The notes under the pieces: generated by a model
The model's input: the letters and a program-made list of their open reading frames with translations, nothing else
The model's database searches: none
What the model was told of the DNA's origin: nothing
Made by a program: the position numbers and the translations under genes
NCBI GenBank assembly: GCA_964485905.1
Contig: CAZAJY010000004.1
Span: forward strand, 1-44,893
Length of the DNA stretch: 44,893 nucleotides
Origin: CAIJXO01 sp964485905
Lineage (GTDB): Bacteria; Patescibacteriota; Minisyncoccia; Phycocordibacterales; GWA1-40-21
Reading direction: 5' to 3'
Shown here: positions 9,445 through 18,366 of the stretch, piece after piece
Layout: every line of letters starts with the position of its first letter
How positions within the stretch are numbered: position 1 is the stretch's first letter

Positions 9445-10047
9445 TTATTTTATCGTTCCCAATAAACTAGCGCCTTTGGACCAACCGTGTTCAATGATTA
9501 ATTCTAGAGCGGAAACGGCGCGTTTAGTAGTCTTTTTAAATTCCTTTAATTCACTTTCTTTGAATTTACTTAGAATAGTATCGATAACTTTTTCTTCGCC
9601 CTGTGGTTTTTTGATTTTACCGGATGCTGTTTCGCCAGAGATTCCTAAACGCAAACGAATGAAATTTTCTGTTTTAATGGCACGCATAACTGATTCTACA
9701 CCCTTATGTCCACCAGAACTTTTATTAAATGAGATTTTCATCTTGCCTAATGGCAAATCCAAATCATCATGAATCACCACCAAAGTCTCAGCCGCCTTTT
9801 TAGACTTTATCAAAGGTTTTACCGCTTCCCCACTTTTATTCATAAAAGTTTCAGGTTTTAAAAGTGAAACTTTATTTTTTTTAATTTTTCCTTCAGAGAC
9901 CAGGGCATTCAGTTTTTTATTCATTTCCCAATCAGGCCAATCATTCTTTTTTACAAAAGCATCCAAGACCATTCGTCCGACATTATGTCTCGTACCAACA
10001 TATTCCTCACCAGGATTTCCCAAACCCGCAATTATATAATTTGCCAT
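9445..10047 (-). CDS. pth: Peptidyl-tRNA hydrolase
   Basis: Recycles peptidyl-tRNA dropped from ribosomes. The 200-aa protein has the family signatures: GLGNPGEEYVGTRHNVG with the catalytic His near residue 22, FMNKSG, and DDLDLPLG...SSGGHKG. Length is normal for the bacterial enzyme. It is divergent from lepB and ends at a shared bidirectional terminator. Confidence 0.97.
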   Translation of the reverse strand: MANYIIAGLGNPGEEYVGTRHNVGRMVLDAFVKKNDWPDWEMNKKLNALVSEGKIKKNKVSLLKPETFMNKSGEAVKPLIKSKKAAETLVVIHDDLDLPLGKMKISFNKSSGGHKGVESVMRAIKTENFIRLRLGISGETASGKIKKPQGEEKVIDTILSKFKESELKEFKKTTKRAVSALELIIEHGWSKGASLLGTIK

Positions 10048-10136
10048 ATTTATTTTTTAAAATTAATAATAACCATAATATTTATAACATTCCGTTAGTT
10101 CTTGTGTCAAACGACTTTCTATAATACAATGCCTTA

Positions 10137-10706
10137 ATGTTTAAGACTTTTCTAAAGAGCTTTTGGGGAGAAATACTACAAATCGTTATTATATCCTTAA
10201 TTATCGTTATTCCTTTTAGGGCTTATATTGCACAACCTTTCTTGGTTAGTGGACCATCCATGGATGATACTTTTGCCAATGGTGAATATTTAATTGTTGA
10301 TGAATTAACCTATAGATTTCACGGACCGCAACGGGGTGACGTTGTTATTTTTAAATATCCACTTGATACTAAAAAATATTTTATTAAAAGAATTATTGGC
10401 TTACCTGGTGAAACTGTAGAAATAAAAAATGATATCGTCACAATTTGTCAGTCAGATTGCCAAACTGATATTAATAAATTTAGTCTGGTTGAACCATATA
10501 TTAAATTAGATAAATTAAATCCACCACGACCGAATAATGTGGTTACACTTAGGAATGATGAGTATTTTGTTTTAGGTGATAATCGTCCAGTCAGTTCCGA
10601 CTCAAGAATTTGGGGGCCAGTTAAAAAAGAATTAATTACTGGCCGACCTTTTTTGCGACTTTTCCCAATAAATAAAATGAGTGTCTTTCCTGGACAGACA
10701 AACTAA
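10137..10706 (+). CDS. lepB: Signal peptidase I
   Basis: Removes signal peptides from exported proteins at the membrane. The 189-aa protein has one N-terminal membrane helix (about residues 10-30). The catalytic Ser is in SGPSMDDTF and the general-base Lys in KKYFIKRIIGLPGE; the GDNRPVSSDSR box follows. TATAAT at 10120-10125 precedes the ATG by 11 nt. It begins an apparent operon running into the HisRS-like gene 8 nt downstream. Confidence 0.96.
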   Translation: MFKTFLKSFWGEILQIVIISLIIVIPFRAYIAQPFLVSGPSMDDTFANGEYLIVDELTYRFHGPQRGDVVIFKYPLDTKKYFIKRIIGLPGETVEIKNDIVTICQSDCQTDINKFSLVEPYIKLDKLNPPRPNNVVTLRNDEYFVLGDNRPVSSDSRIWGPVKKELITGRPFLRLFPINKMSVFPGQTN

Positions 10707-10714
10707 AAAATAAA

Positions 10715-11929
10715 ATGCCAAAAAAGAAAAATACAAAAGAATCTAAGTTCCTAGACTTAAAAAATATTGATAAAGCGACAGAAGCAGCTGTTTATTATGG
10801 TTTTATGCCAATTGAAACACCTAAAATTGAAAAGGAGGACCGCGACCGTGTTAAATCAATGAAGGCAGGTGAAATTATTGATATGATTGGTTCGAATGAA
10901 AGAATTAAAAATACTGCCGAAGAAAAAGCAGCATTACTAAGGAGTTATTTTGATTCAAATCTCGCCATGATGTCTCAGCCAATAATGATTACTTATAATG
11001 GTTTTATTAATGAAGAAAAAGATAAAAACCCAGGCAAACATAGAAAAATTAGTCTAGAAATCATTGGGTCAACAAAAAGCATATCGGAAGCAATTATCAT
11101 AAAAACAGCATTAGCGATTTTGGAAGATAATAATTTTAAAAATCTTTATGTGGAAATTAACAGCCTTGGTGACCGAGAATCTTATAGTAAATTTGCTAAA
11201 GAGCTGACGTCTTATTTGAAAAAAAATATTAACTCATTACAATCACATTGCCGACAAGCTTTCAAAAAAGATCCTTTTCTGGTCTTAAACTGTAAAAATG
11301 AAAAATGCTGTTCTGCAAAAGAAGATGCTCCTAAATTAATTGGTTGTTTATCAGATGAAAGTCGAGAGCATTTTAAATTAGTTTTGGAATATTTAGAAAG
11401 TCTAGACATTCCATATAAAATAAATAATTGTCTTATCTCTGATCATAGATATGCTTCGGGTACAGTTTTTGAAATTAAACAAAAATCTGATAGTCAAAGA
11501 ATCGCTGATAAATCTCTGGCTATCGGTTTTAGAAGCGATGAGGCTTGGAAAAAGCTTGGCTTTAAAAAAGAAGCATCAATCATAAGTATAAAAATAGATT
11601 TTAAAAGTGATTTTGAAAAAAGACAATTACCAAAAATTAAAAAAACCTCAGTCTTCTTCATTCAATTGGGTGATGAAGCAAAACATAAAAGTCTAAAAGT
11701 GATAGATATTTTAAGACAAGAAAATATCTATATTAATCATTCTCTCGGACGAGACAAATTAATTGGACAGATGGCAATGGCAGAAAAATTAAAAGTCCCG
11801 TATATTTTAATAATGGGTAAAAAAGAAGCAATGGAAGATACCATTATGATTCGTGATGTGGCTACACGTTCTCAGGAAACCATTAAAATTGCTGACCTTG
11901 CCTTATATCTTAAAAAACTTGTAAAATAA
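10715..11929 (+). CDS. Degenerate histidyl-tRNA synthetase paralogue
   Basis: A 404-aa protein that follows the HisRS fold along its length (for example NSLGDRESY, LSDESREHF, GTVFE) and has a C-terminal HGTP anticodon-binding domain (about 310-404). The catalytic signatures are altered. Motif 2 FRxERP reads FINEEK. The histidine-binding RGLDYY reads SDHRYA before GTVFE. The GGRYDGL motif is missing. It is therefore unlikely to charge tRNA-His. A regulatory or tRNA-binding role, as for HisZ or GCN2-type HisRS domains, is inference. It is flanked by lepB and bS21. A true hisS should exist elsewhere in the genome. Confidence 0.75.
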   Translation: MPKKKNTKESKFLDLKNIDKATEAAVYYGFMPIETPKIEKEDRDRVKSMKAGEIIDMIGSNERIKNTAEEKAALLRSYFDSNLAMMSQPIMITYNGFINEEKDKNPGKHRKISLEIIGSTKSISEAIIIKTALAILEDNNFKNLYVEINSLGDRESYSKFAKELTSYLKKNINSLQSHCRQAFKKDPFLVLNCKNEKCCSAKEDAPKLIGCLSDESREHFKLVLEYLESLDIPYKINNCLISDHRYASGTVFEIKQKSDSQRIADKSLAIGFRSDEAWKKLGFKKEASIISIKIDFKSDFEKRQLPKIKKTSVFFIQLGDEAKHKSLKVIDILRQENIYINHSLGRDKLIGQMAMAEKLKVPYILIMGKKEAMEDTIMIRDVATRSQETIKIADLALYLKKLVK

Positions 11930-11954
11930 GAGGGACTGTGCTAAATTATACCCC

Positions 11955-12206
11955 ATGATAAATGTAGAAGTTACAAAGACTGGAAATGAAAATAATATCG
12001 GAATTATCAAGCGCTTCACTAAAAAAGTGCAGGGTTCTGGTATTCTGCCAAAAGTTCGATCCAAACGTTATAGTCAAAGAGATCTTTCTCCATATAAGAC
12101 AAAGAAAAATACTTTAAAAAATCTAAAACGAAAGGCTGAAATTATGGAACTCATTAAAATGGGCAAAATGGCAGACAAGACTATTTTTAATGCCAAAAGA
12201 TCCTAA
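11955..12206 (+). CDS. rpsU: bS21-like ribosomal protein
   Basis: A small basic protein of 83 aa. The N-terminal half matches the bS21 pattern: VEVTKTGNENNIGIIKRFTKKVQGSGILPKVRSKRY, with the KRF...GIL.xVR core, followed by a lysine-rich helix. bS21 binds the 30S platform near the 3' end of 16S rRNA. It overlaps ybeY by 17 nt, which suggests co-translation. A TATAC-like -10 lies just before the ATG, so it may also have its own leaderless start. Confidence 0.75.
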   Translation: MINVEVTKTGNENNIGIIKRFTKKVQGSGILPKVRSKRYSQRDLSPYKTKKNTLKNLKRKAEIMELIKMGKMADKTIFNAKRS

Positions 12207-12534
12207 TTTCGAACAAATAAAGAAAGCTGTTCTCGGAGTAAAATACGAGCTTAGTTTGGTTTTTACGACGGCGACAAAAATACGCCTATTAAATAAAATC
12301 TATCGTAATATAAACAAAACAACCGATATTTTAAGTTTTCCATTATCCAAGACTTCGGGTGAGATTTTTATCTGCCGAAGTGAGGCTAAAAAAGAGATGA
12401 TTAAATTCGCTCGCCCCTATAAGAATTTTATTACCTTCCTTTTTATTCATGGTCTAGTTCATTTGAAAGGTTACGATCATAGTCCGAAGATGGAGAAGAT
12501 AGAAATCAAATTCCGAAAGAAATTTGGGATTTAA
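12190..12534 (+). CDS. ybeY: Endoribonuclease YbeY (rRNA maturation)
   Basis: A zinc endoribonuclease for 16S rRNA 3'-end maturation and ribosome quality control. The zinc motif HGLVHLKGYDH (three histidines, HxxxHxxxxxH) is clear near residues 90-100, as is the upstream TTDILSFPL motif. At 114 aa it is shorter than usual (about 150) and lacks much of the N-terminal part. The overlap with bS21, another 30S 3'-end factor, fits the role. Confidence 0.9.
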   Translation: MPKDPNFEQIKKAVLGVKYELSLVFTTATKIRLLNKIYRNINKTTDILSFPLSKTSGEIFICRSEAKKEMIKFARPYKNFITFLFIHGLVHLKGYDHSPKMEKIEIKFRKKFGI

Positions 12535-12574
12535 CTAGCTTGTAAAAACTTTTTGTTATATAATACTGGTAGTT

Positions 12575-13786
12575 ATGTCTAAAAACATTGCAGTTGGAAT
12601 AGATATCGGAACCTACCAAATTAAAATTGTGGTAGCAGAAAATGTTCGAGACTCAGATATTGATTCTTTTGAAAACGGAGAGGGTAAAAATTCTTTCAAA
12701 ATAATTGGTACTGGTTTTGCTGAATCCAAGGGCTTACGCCATGGTTATATTATAAATTCTAGTGATACCATAAAAAGTCTCCGCAGTGCTGTTCTTCAAG
12801 CAGAAAAAAGTGCTAATATAAAAATCAAAAGGGCCTTTCTTTCAATTGGTGGAATTGGCGTAAGTAGTGTTGTTACTAGTGGCTCAATTATTATCCCTAG
12901 AGCAGATTCTGAAATAACAGAAATTGATATTAAAAATGTCTTATCAGTAGTAGAAAGTGAAATTCCCGCCAATATTTCTCTCAATAGGAAGATAATTCAT
13001 ACCATTCCAATCTCTTATAAAATTGATGGCCGAATGGTTTTGGGACGTCCAATTGGAATGAAAGGGATAAAATTTGAAGCCAAAGTTTTATTTGTCACCT
13101 GTTTAGAGCACCATTTAAATGATTTAATAAATATTGTGGAAGATTTGGGAATTGAAGTAATAAATATTATGGCTTCACCGCTGGCTGGTTCAATGGTCAT
13201 TTTGAATAAAACCCAAAAAATTGCAGGTTGTGTTTTAGCCAATATTGGTTCTGAAACAGTTTCTCTCGTCGTCTTTGAAAATAATATGCCAATCTCATTA
13301 GAAGTGTTCCCTCTTGGCGGAACAGATATTACCAATGATATTGCTCTTGGTTTAAAAATTCCGTTAGAAGAAGCAGAAAATATAAAAATAAATAACGATA
13401 AAGAAATTATTTATCCAAAGAAAAAATTAGAAGAAATAATTTTGGCTCGCCTCTCAGATATTTTTGATTTAATTGAATCATATTTAAAAAAGTTGGGTCG
13501 TAGTGGATTATTGCCGGCAGGAATAATTTTAACTGGTGGAACCTCAGGTGTTTCCACGATTGAAGATTTAGCTCGTGCAACTTTGAAATTACCATCTAAA
13601 ATCGGTTCTTTAAATTTTTCAACTAATCTAAAAAACTGCCAAATGAAAGATTCTTCTTGGTCTGTTGCTTATGGCCTTTGCCTATGGGGTTTATCAAAAA
13701 ATGAAGATATCTCCTTTGGTGCCCCAACTGGTACAAATAAGGCTAAAAATAAGATTATTTCTTGGTTCAAACAGTTCTTGCCTTAA
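12575..13786 (+). CDS. ftsA: Cell division protein FtsA
   Basis: An actin-like ATPase that tethers FtsZ to the membrane. The 403-aa protein starts with the phosphate-1 motif AVGIDIGTYQIKIVV and has later nucleotide-binding motifs (ANIGSETVSLVV; GIILTGGTSG). The C-terminus, KIISWFKQFLP, looks like the amphipathic membrane-targeting helix. TATAAT at 12559-12564 leaves only a few nucleotides of leader. ftsZ follows. Confidence 0.96.
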   Translation: MSKNIAVGIDIGTYQIKIVVAENVRDSDIDSFENGEGKNSFKIIGTGFAESKGLRHGYIINSSDTIKSLRSAVLQAEKSANIKIKRAFLSIGGIGVSSVVTSGSIIIPRADSEITEIDIKNVLSVVESEIPANISLNRKIIHTIPISYKIDGRMVLGRPIGMKGIKFEAKVLFVTCLEHHLNDLINIVEDLGIEVINIMASPLAGSMVILNKTQKIAGCVLANIGSETVSLVVFENNMPISLEVFPLGGTDITNDIALGLKIPLEEAENIKINNDKEIIYPKKKLEEIILARLSDIFDLIESYLKKLGRSGLLPAGIILTGGTSGVSTIEDLARATLKLPSKIGSLNFSTNLKNCQMKDSSWSVAYGLCLWGLSKNEDISFGAPTGTNKAKNKIISWFKQFLP

Positions 13787-13869
13787 ACAGTAATTTTTGC
13801 TACTATTCAGTTAGGATATTTAATAATTTATTAGTTTTAATTTGCTGAAAAAATCAGCTATATTTTATT

Positions 13870-15051
13870 ATGCCACAGATAAAACCAGAGGTAGAAGCAT
13901 TTGCTCGAATCAAAGTCATTGGTGTTGGAGGGTCAGGAAAAAATGCCACCAATCACATGATTAACTCAAAAGTTAAAGGTGTAGAATTTATTGCCATAAA
14001 TACTGATGCTCAAGATTTACATAACTCTTTATCTTCCAAAAAAATTCATATTGGAAAAAACCTAACAAAGGGTCTGGGAACAGGAATGAATCCAGAATTA
14101 GGAAAAAGAGCGGCCGAAGAAACTAAAGAAGAAATTCAGGAAGCTCTCAAAGGCGCCGATATGGTTTTTATTGCCTATGGTGCTGGTGGTGGAACGGGTT
14201 CAGGTGGTGGTCCAATGATTTCAAAAGTAGCAAAAGAAATGGGAATTCTTACTGTTGCTGTTGTAACTAAACCATTCTTCTTTGAGGGTATTCAAAGAAT
14301 GAAAATTGCTGAACAAAGTTTAGATGAACTTCATAAAGCTGTTGATGCATTGATTGTAATTCCTAATGATAGATTATTATCAACCATTTCTCGCGAAACA
14401 ACCGCCAAACAAGCTTTCTCAATGTGTGATGATATTTTAAAACAAGCAGTGGAAGGAATTTCTGATTTAATTACCATGCCAGGAATTATTAACACCGACT
14501 TCGCCGACATTAGAGCTGTTATGGAAAATGCTGGTTCGGCATTAATGGGGATTGGAGTTGCTGCTGGTGAAAACCGAGCAATTGAAGCTGCTAAATTAGC
14601 GATCAGTTCTCCACTTTTGGAATTATCAATTGCTGGAGCTAAAGGTGTTCTTTTCTCTATTTCAGGGGGTGATGATGTAACGATGTTTGAAATTCAAGAC
14701 GCTGCTAAACTAATTACCGAATCAATTGATCCAAATGCTAAAGTTATTTTTGGTACAGTTCATGATGAAAGATTAAAAAAGAATGAAATTAAAATAACCG
14801 TTATAGCTTCTGGTTTTTCAGATTTATTAAACAAAAAATCTCTTTTCCAAAATATAAATACTAATAGCAAAGAAGAAGAAAAAAAGAGCAAGCTATTTAG
14901 TGGTTTTGGGGGTGGTAGTGTAGAAAAGGAGGTAAAAGTAGAAACACAGAGTCAAACACCAGTTGAAGAAAAGAAGGATTCTAAAAATGATTTTGATGAT
15001 GATAATGATTGGGGTGCAGTACCAGCGTTCTTGAGAAGACAGAAGAAATAA
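13870..15051 (+). CDS. ftsZ: Cell division protein FtsZ
   Basis: The tubulin-like GTPase of the division ring. The 393-aa protein has the GTP-binding signature GAGGGTGSGGGP (near residues 100-111) and the N-terminal GVGGSGKNA loop. A charged linker (about 320-380) leads to the conserved C-terminal peptide VPAFLRR, the expected FtsA-binding tail. The signature reads GGGTGSG, the form seen in tubulins, where most bacterial FtsZ have GGGTGTG. Confidence 0.98.
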   Translation: MPQIKPEVEAFARIKVIGVGGSGKNATNHMINSKVKGVEFIAINTDAQDLHNSLSSKKIHIGKNLTKGLGTGMNPELGKRAAEETKEEIQEALKGADMVFIAYGAGGGTGSGGGPMISKVAKEMGILTVAVVTKPFFFEGIQRMKIAEQSLDELHKAVDALIVIPNDRLLSTISRETTAKQAFSMCDDILKQAVEGISDLITMPGIINTDFADIRAVMENAGSALMGIGVAAGENRAIEAAKLAISSPLLELSIAGAKGVLFSISGGDDVTMFEIQDAAKLITESIDPNAKVIFGTVHDERLKKNEIKITVIASGFSDLLNKKSLFQNINTNSKEEEKKSKLFSGFGGGSVEKEVKVETQSQTPVEEKKDSKNDFDDDNDWGAVPAFLRRQKK

Positions 15052-15065
15052 GGTAAGATTATCTA

Positions 15066-15989
15066 ATGACAGAAATATTTGACCTAGTGATAATCGGTGG
15101 TGGGCCGGCTGGTATTGCGGCTGGTGTTTATGCTGCTCGAAAAAAAATGAAAACTATTTTAATTACTGAAAATTTCCGTGGCCAAAGTGCAGTAGCTGGT
15201 GATATTCAGAATTGGATTGGAGAAATTTCTATTTCTGGCGAAGAACTTCACAAAAAATTAGAGGGGCATTTAAAATCCTATGCTAAAGATATTGAAATTA
15301 GAGAAAAAGAAATTGTTACAAAAATAGAAAAAGAGGACAATCTTTTTATTATAATAACTGGAAAAGATACTTATAAAACAAAAACTGTCTTAATCGCGAC
15401 CGGTAATATCAGAAGAAAATTACAGATGAAAGGTGCGTTAGAATTTGAGGGCAAAGGAATTACCTATTGCGCCACTTGCGATGGCCCAATGTTTGCTGAT
15501 ATGGATGTAGCGGTGATTGGCGGTGGTAATAGCGCTTTTGAATCAGCCTCCCAACTCCTAGCTTATGCAAAAACAGTCACTATTATCCAGAGAAGTGAAT
15601 TTAGGGCAGAGCCAATTATGATGGAAAAAATTCTTTCTGATCCAAAAGCAAAAGGAATTACTAACGTTGATCTATTAGAGATCAAGGGTGATAAATTTGT
15701 TAATACAATTGTATATAAAGACAAAAATACCGATAAAATTATTGAATTACCAGTTCAAGGAATCTTTGTAGAAATTGGAGCTAATCCTTCAGTAGAATTT
15801 GTTAAAAATGGTATTGTAAAATTGGATGAAAAGGAACAAATAATTATTGACCCTAAAAATCAAAAAACTAATACTGTCGGAATTTGGTCCGCCGGTGATT
15901 GTACTAACGGCCTGTATCGCCAAAATAATATTGCCGTTGGTGATGCCGTCAAAGCTGTGGAGGATATTTATAAATATTTGAAAAATTAA
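15066..15989 (+). CDS. trxB: Thioredoxin reductase
   Basis: An NADPH-dependent flavoprotein that reduces thioredoxin or glutaredoxin-like partners. The 307-aa protein has the FAD motif GGGPAGIAAGVYAAR, the redox centre CATC at residues 135-138, the NADPH motif GGGNSAFESA, and a late GIWSAGDCTN FAD motif. It lies 14 nt behind ftsZ. A candidate partner, the CHFC glutaredoxin at 26029-26262, is in the same window. Confidence 0.95.
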   Translation: MTEIFDLVIIGGGPAGIAAGVYAARKKMKTILITENFRGQSAVAGDIQNWIGEISISGEELHKKLEGHLKSYAKDIEIREKEIVTKIEKEDNLFIIITGKDTYKTKTVLIATGNIRRKLQMKGALEFEGKGITYCATCDGPMFADMDVAVIGGGNSAFESASQLLAYAKTVTIIQRSEFRAEPIMMEKILSDPKAKGITNVDLLEIKGDKFVNTIVYKDKNTDKIIELPVQGIFVEIGANPSVEFVKNGIVKLDEKEQIIIDPKNQKTNTVGIWSAGDCTNGLYRQNNIAVGDAVKAVEDIYKYLKN

Positions 15990-16005
15990 AAAAATAGTGT
16001 AAGAT
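15978..16005 (+). promoter_or_regulatory. Promoter of tRNA-Val
   Basis: TTGAAA (15978-15983), a 16-bp spacer and TAAGAT (16000-16005), 8 nt before the tRNA. It overlaps the end of trxB. Confidence 0.5.
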
Positions 16006-16013
16006 GCCCCTAT

Positions 16014-16086
16014 GGGCGGTTAGCTCAGTTGGTAGAGCGCGTCATTGACGTTGACGATGTCAGGGGTTCGAATCCCTTACCGCCCA
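16014..16086 (+). tRNA. tRNA-Val (GAC)
   Basis: A full cloverleaf: acceptor gggcggt/accgccc, D stem gctc/gagc, anticodon stem cgtca/tgacg with loop ttgacgt (anticodon GAC), and a T arm with loop ttcgaat. Discriminator A. The genome gives ACA, so CCA must be added after transcription. Confidence 0.96.
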
Positions 16087-16195
16087 CAGAAAAAACCAAT
16101 TCAATGCTTGCCCTTCATCTTCCTCTATGGTAAGGTACTTATGGACACAGTACAACAGTACAGCGATAAATTCAACACATAGGGGGAGGTTAGAA

Positions 16196-16546
16196 ATGAT
16201 CTTGATCATAGATGATGATCCATCGTTTATCCGTCTGCTCGAAATGCATTTCTCAGGTCGCCATCATATACAACCCAGACAATGCTTTAACGTCGCAGAA
16301 GCACTGACCCACGTCGATGAATACACGAAGGCAGTCTTCTTCGATCATATGCTCTCCCGTGGTGGGGACGAAGGATATGAACTGCACCGTCATCTGACGG
16401 GCCAGGGAATTCTCTTGTTTTCAACTACGACCGATGACGAAATCGGCCAGTGGTACGAGCGATCAGGGGTCATCCACATCGGGAAGGACCCCGAACGGGT
16501 GATCCAACAGATCCTCTTGGCGGAAATAGCCCTGCGCCAGGGCTGA
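16196..16546 (+). CDS. Stand-alone response-regulator receiver protein
   Basis: A single CheY-like receiver domain of 116 aa. It has the acidic pair in ILIIDDDPS, a phosphorylatable Asp in VFFDHML, a Ser/Thr switch region LLFSTTT and the conserved Lys in HIGKDPE. There is no output domain, so it would act by protein contact or in a phosphorelay. The start is set by a strong Shine-Dalgarno 6-8 nt before the ATG; a longer reading frame from 16127 lacks one. No histidine kinase is in the window. Base composition and the SD differ sharply from the neighbours, indicating transfer. Confidence 0.8.
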   Translation: MILIIDDDPSFIRLLEMHFSGRHHIQPRQCFNVAEALTHVDEYTKAVFFDHMLSRGGDEGYELHRHLTGQGILLFSTTTDDEIGQWYERSGVIHIGKDPERVIQQILLAEIALRQG

Positions 16547-16561
16547 TCCGAAACCCAAACA

Positions 16562-16592
16562 CAACCCCGGGAGACTTGTTCTCCCGGGGTTG
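16562..16592 (+). terminator. GC-rich hairpin ending the receiver cassette
   Basis: A perfect 12-bp stem (caaccccgggag / ctcccggggttg) with a 7-nt loop, ending 46 nt after the receiver gene. The T-run is weak (aactatttta). Confidence 0.75.
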
Positions 16593-16621
16593 AACTATTT
16601 TATCTTTTAATTATAAATAAC

Positions 16622-17821
16622 TTAAATAATAAATTTACCGTTTTTATAAATCACTAATGTTTTCCCATTTGGTAACCATGCAGTAATGGTCCTATCATCC
16701 GTGCTCATGATATCAGTATGAACGACAGAATCATTATATCCCATCTTATCCCACTGTGCCTTTGAAACTTTATTAAGATCACCAGGATAAGAGTCCTTAT
16801 AGGCCCGACCTAGAGCAATATGGGTATTACCATATTTACCACCAACATTTTCATCAAAAAGAGTTTCCGCCATAAATTTAGTAATTTTAGATAATCTAGA
16901 ATCAGTCAAAGAAAACTCCCCTATCCTATTAGCATTTTTATTAGCGATCATATGTTTTAAAACTTTCTCTCCTTTTTTAGCTATAACTTTTATTACCTTC
17001 CCTTTTTTAAACTCTAAATAAATATCTTTTATTAGATTGCCATAGGAATACAATGGTTGATTAAAAGAAATATGGCCTTCTGTATAACGGCAATCGGGAG
17101 AAATAAAAACCTCAAAACTAGGAATATTTCTGCCTCCACCCCCCATCCACTGTCTGTTCTTGCCCAGCGCAATTATTAAATCCGTCCCCTTAGACTGAAT
17201 TCTGACTTTTTCAATCTTTAGAGAATTTAATCTTTTTTTAATTCGTTCAACTTCATCAAAAATCTTTTGCCAAGTTCTTACTGGATTTTTTTCATTTAAA
17301 TAACAAGCTTTGATTATCTCCTTCCAATAATCTTTTTCACTCAATCCAACTTCATTAGCACCCGCTTTAGTACCGTATAAAGCAATAGTATAAGTAAATC
17401 GGCCTTTATTTTCTTTCTCATTTCGCCAATCCATATAGGGTTTAAAAGCTAAAGATTTTTCCATAATCATTTTAGGATCTATACCTTCAAGCTCATGTTT
17501 ATCTGTATCGGCAATTATCAAAATAGAATGATCAATATCCTCGATTCTCCCCTTCAAATATCTAGCCGGAAAAAATTTTATCTGTTCTTTATTCGCTAAT
17601 CTATAAAAATCTCTTGATAAATTATCTGGTAAATACTGAATGAGTGGATGTGCACCAGCTTTAAGAACAGCTTTGTAAAGTTCAGCCAAAATTGGCTTAG
17701 CACCTTCTGGTATTTGCAATAAAACTACCTCGCCCCTTTTTACCCCCTTACCAGAATTTAAGGCAAAGTTCACTAATAACTTCGAATATTTTTGTAAAAT
17801 TTTTGAGGATGGATGATACAT
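16622..17821 (-). CDS. M29 family aminopeptidase
   Basis: A metallo-aminopeptidase of the thermophilic AmpS/AmpII type, 399 aa, near the family's usual 400-410. The likely dinuclear metal ligands are recognisable in the C-terminal half: Glu in PSFEVFISP, Glu in RIGEFSL, His in GNTHIALG, Tyr/His in the SVVHTDIM region, and a following Asp. It probably trims N-terminal residues from peptides in the cytoplasm. It lies 1 nt behind mscL, so the two are probably co-transcribed. Confidence 0.88.
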   Translation of the reverse strand: MYHPSSKILQKYSKLLVNFALNSGKGVKRGEVVLLQIPEGAKPILAELYKAVLKAGAHPLIQYLPDNLSRDFYRLANKEQIKFFPARYLKGRIEDIDHSILIIADTDKHELEGIDPKMIMEKSLAFKPYMDWRNEKENKGRFTYTIALYGTKAGANEVGLSEKDYWKEIIKACYLNEKNPVRTWQKIFDEVERIKKRLNSLKIEKVRIQSKGTDLIIALGKNRQWMGGGGRNIPSFEVFISPDCRYTEGHISFNQPLYSYGNLIKDIYLEFKKGKVIKVIAKKGEKVLKHMIANKNANRIGEFSLTDSRLSKITKFMAETLFDENVGGKYGNTHIALGRAYKDSYPGDLNKVSKAQWDKMGYNDSVVHTDIMSTDDRTITAWLPNGKTLVIYKNGKFII

Positions 17822-17822
17822 C

Positions 17823-18233
17823 TTATTTCTTTGGTTTATCTAATCTATCTAAACCTATTTTCTTAATACCAAAATAAACCACCGCTGCCAAGACAATAAA
17901 ACTAATTACATCATTCAAAAACTTACCATACATTATTTGCGAACCGAAAAAAGGAAGAAAGGCATCACTTAAGTCACGCGCTCGGCCAAGTAAAACACCG
18001 AGAACCGGATTGACCAGATTTTCAATAAAAGATTTAACTAAAGTAGAAACGGCACCGCCTAAAATAAAACCAACGGCAAAACCAATCACTCCCTGAGTCC
18101 TAATAAAATCAACAAACTCAGCAAAATAGCTCTTGGCCCCACTGCCAAACTTTATAACGACTTCCTTCCCCGTCTTTCCTAAATTCAATTTTCTATTCTC
18201 CTCCTGACGATTAATATCTTCTTGATTTTCCAT
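17823..18233 (-). CDS. mscL: Large-conductance mechanosensitive channel
   Basis: A pressure-release channel opened by membrane tension. The 136-aa protein has the MscL first helix with the pore pattern GVIGFAVGFILGGAVSTLVKSF, then PVLGVLLGR and a second helix (about 103-122), with a lysine-rich C-terminal tail. The N-terminus has about 35 extra charged residues before the usual FxxFI start. It is the first gene of the pair with the M29 peptidase, just downstream of tRNA-Ser on the same strand. Confidence 0.93.
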   Translation of the reverse strand: MENQEDINRQEENRKLNLGKTGKEVVIKFGSGAKSYFAEFVDFIRTQGVIGFAVGFILGGAVSTLVKSFIENLVNPVLGVLLGRARDLSDAFLPFFGSQIMYGKFLNDVISFIVLAAVVYFGIKKIGLDRLDKPKK

Positions 18234-18263
18234 AATCTTATATCTAAATTATTACTAATAAAG

Positions 18264-18350
18264 CGGAGAGGGAGGGATTCGAACCCTCGAGGGGCTTTCA
18301 CCCCTGCATGTTTTCGAAACATGTACATTCGACCACTCTGCCACCTCTCC
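18264..18350 (-). tRNA. tRNA-Ser (CGA)
   Basis: Acceptor ggagagg/cctctcc, anticodon stem catgt/acatg with loop ttcgaaa (anticodon CGA), a long class II variable arm (aggggtgaaagccccT type) and T loop ttcgaat. Discriminator G. CCA is not encoded. Confidence 0.95.
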
Positions 18351-18366
18351 CTTGACCAATCTGGAA

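Larger units (their letters stand above)
16090..16600 (+). mobile_element. GC-rich foreign cassette behind tRNA-Val
   Basis: From just after tRNA-Val to just before the M29 gene the base use changes abruptly to GC-rich, with CTG, CGT and GCC codons that are rare in the neighbours. It carries its own strong Shine-Dalgarno (gggggagg), one gene and a perfect GC-rich terminator: a self-contained unit. I see no integrase and no clear duplication of the tRNA 3' end, so the entry mechanism is unknown. Confidence 0.55.

Noticed and set aside
16127..16195. Upstream start of the receiver gene
   Set aside because: The extra 23 residues lack any domain match, and a strong Shine-Dalgarno sits before the internal ATG at 16196.
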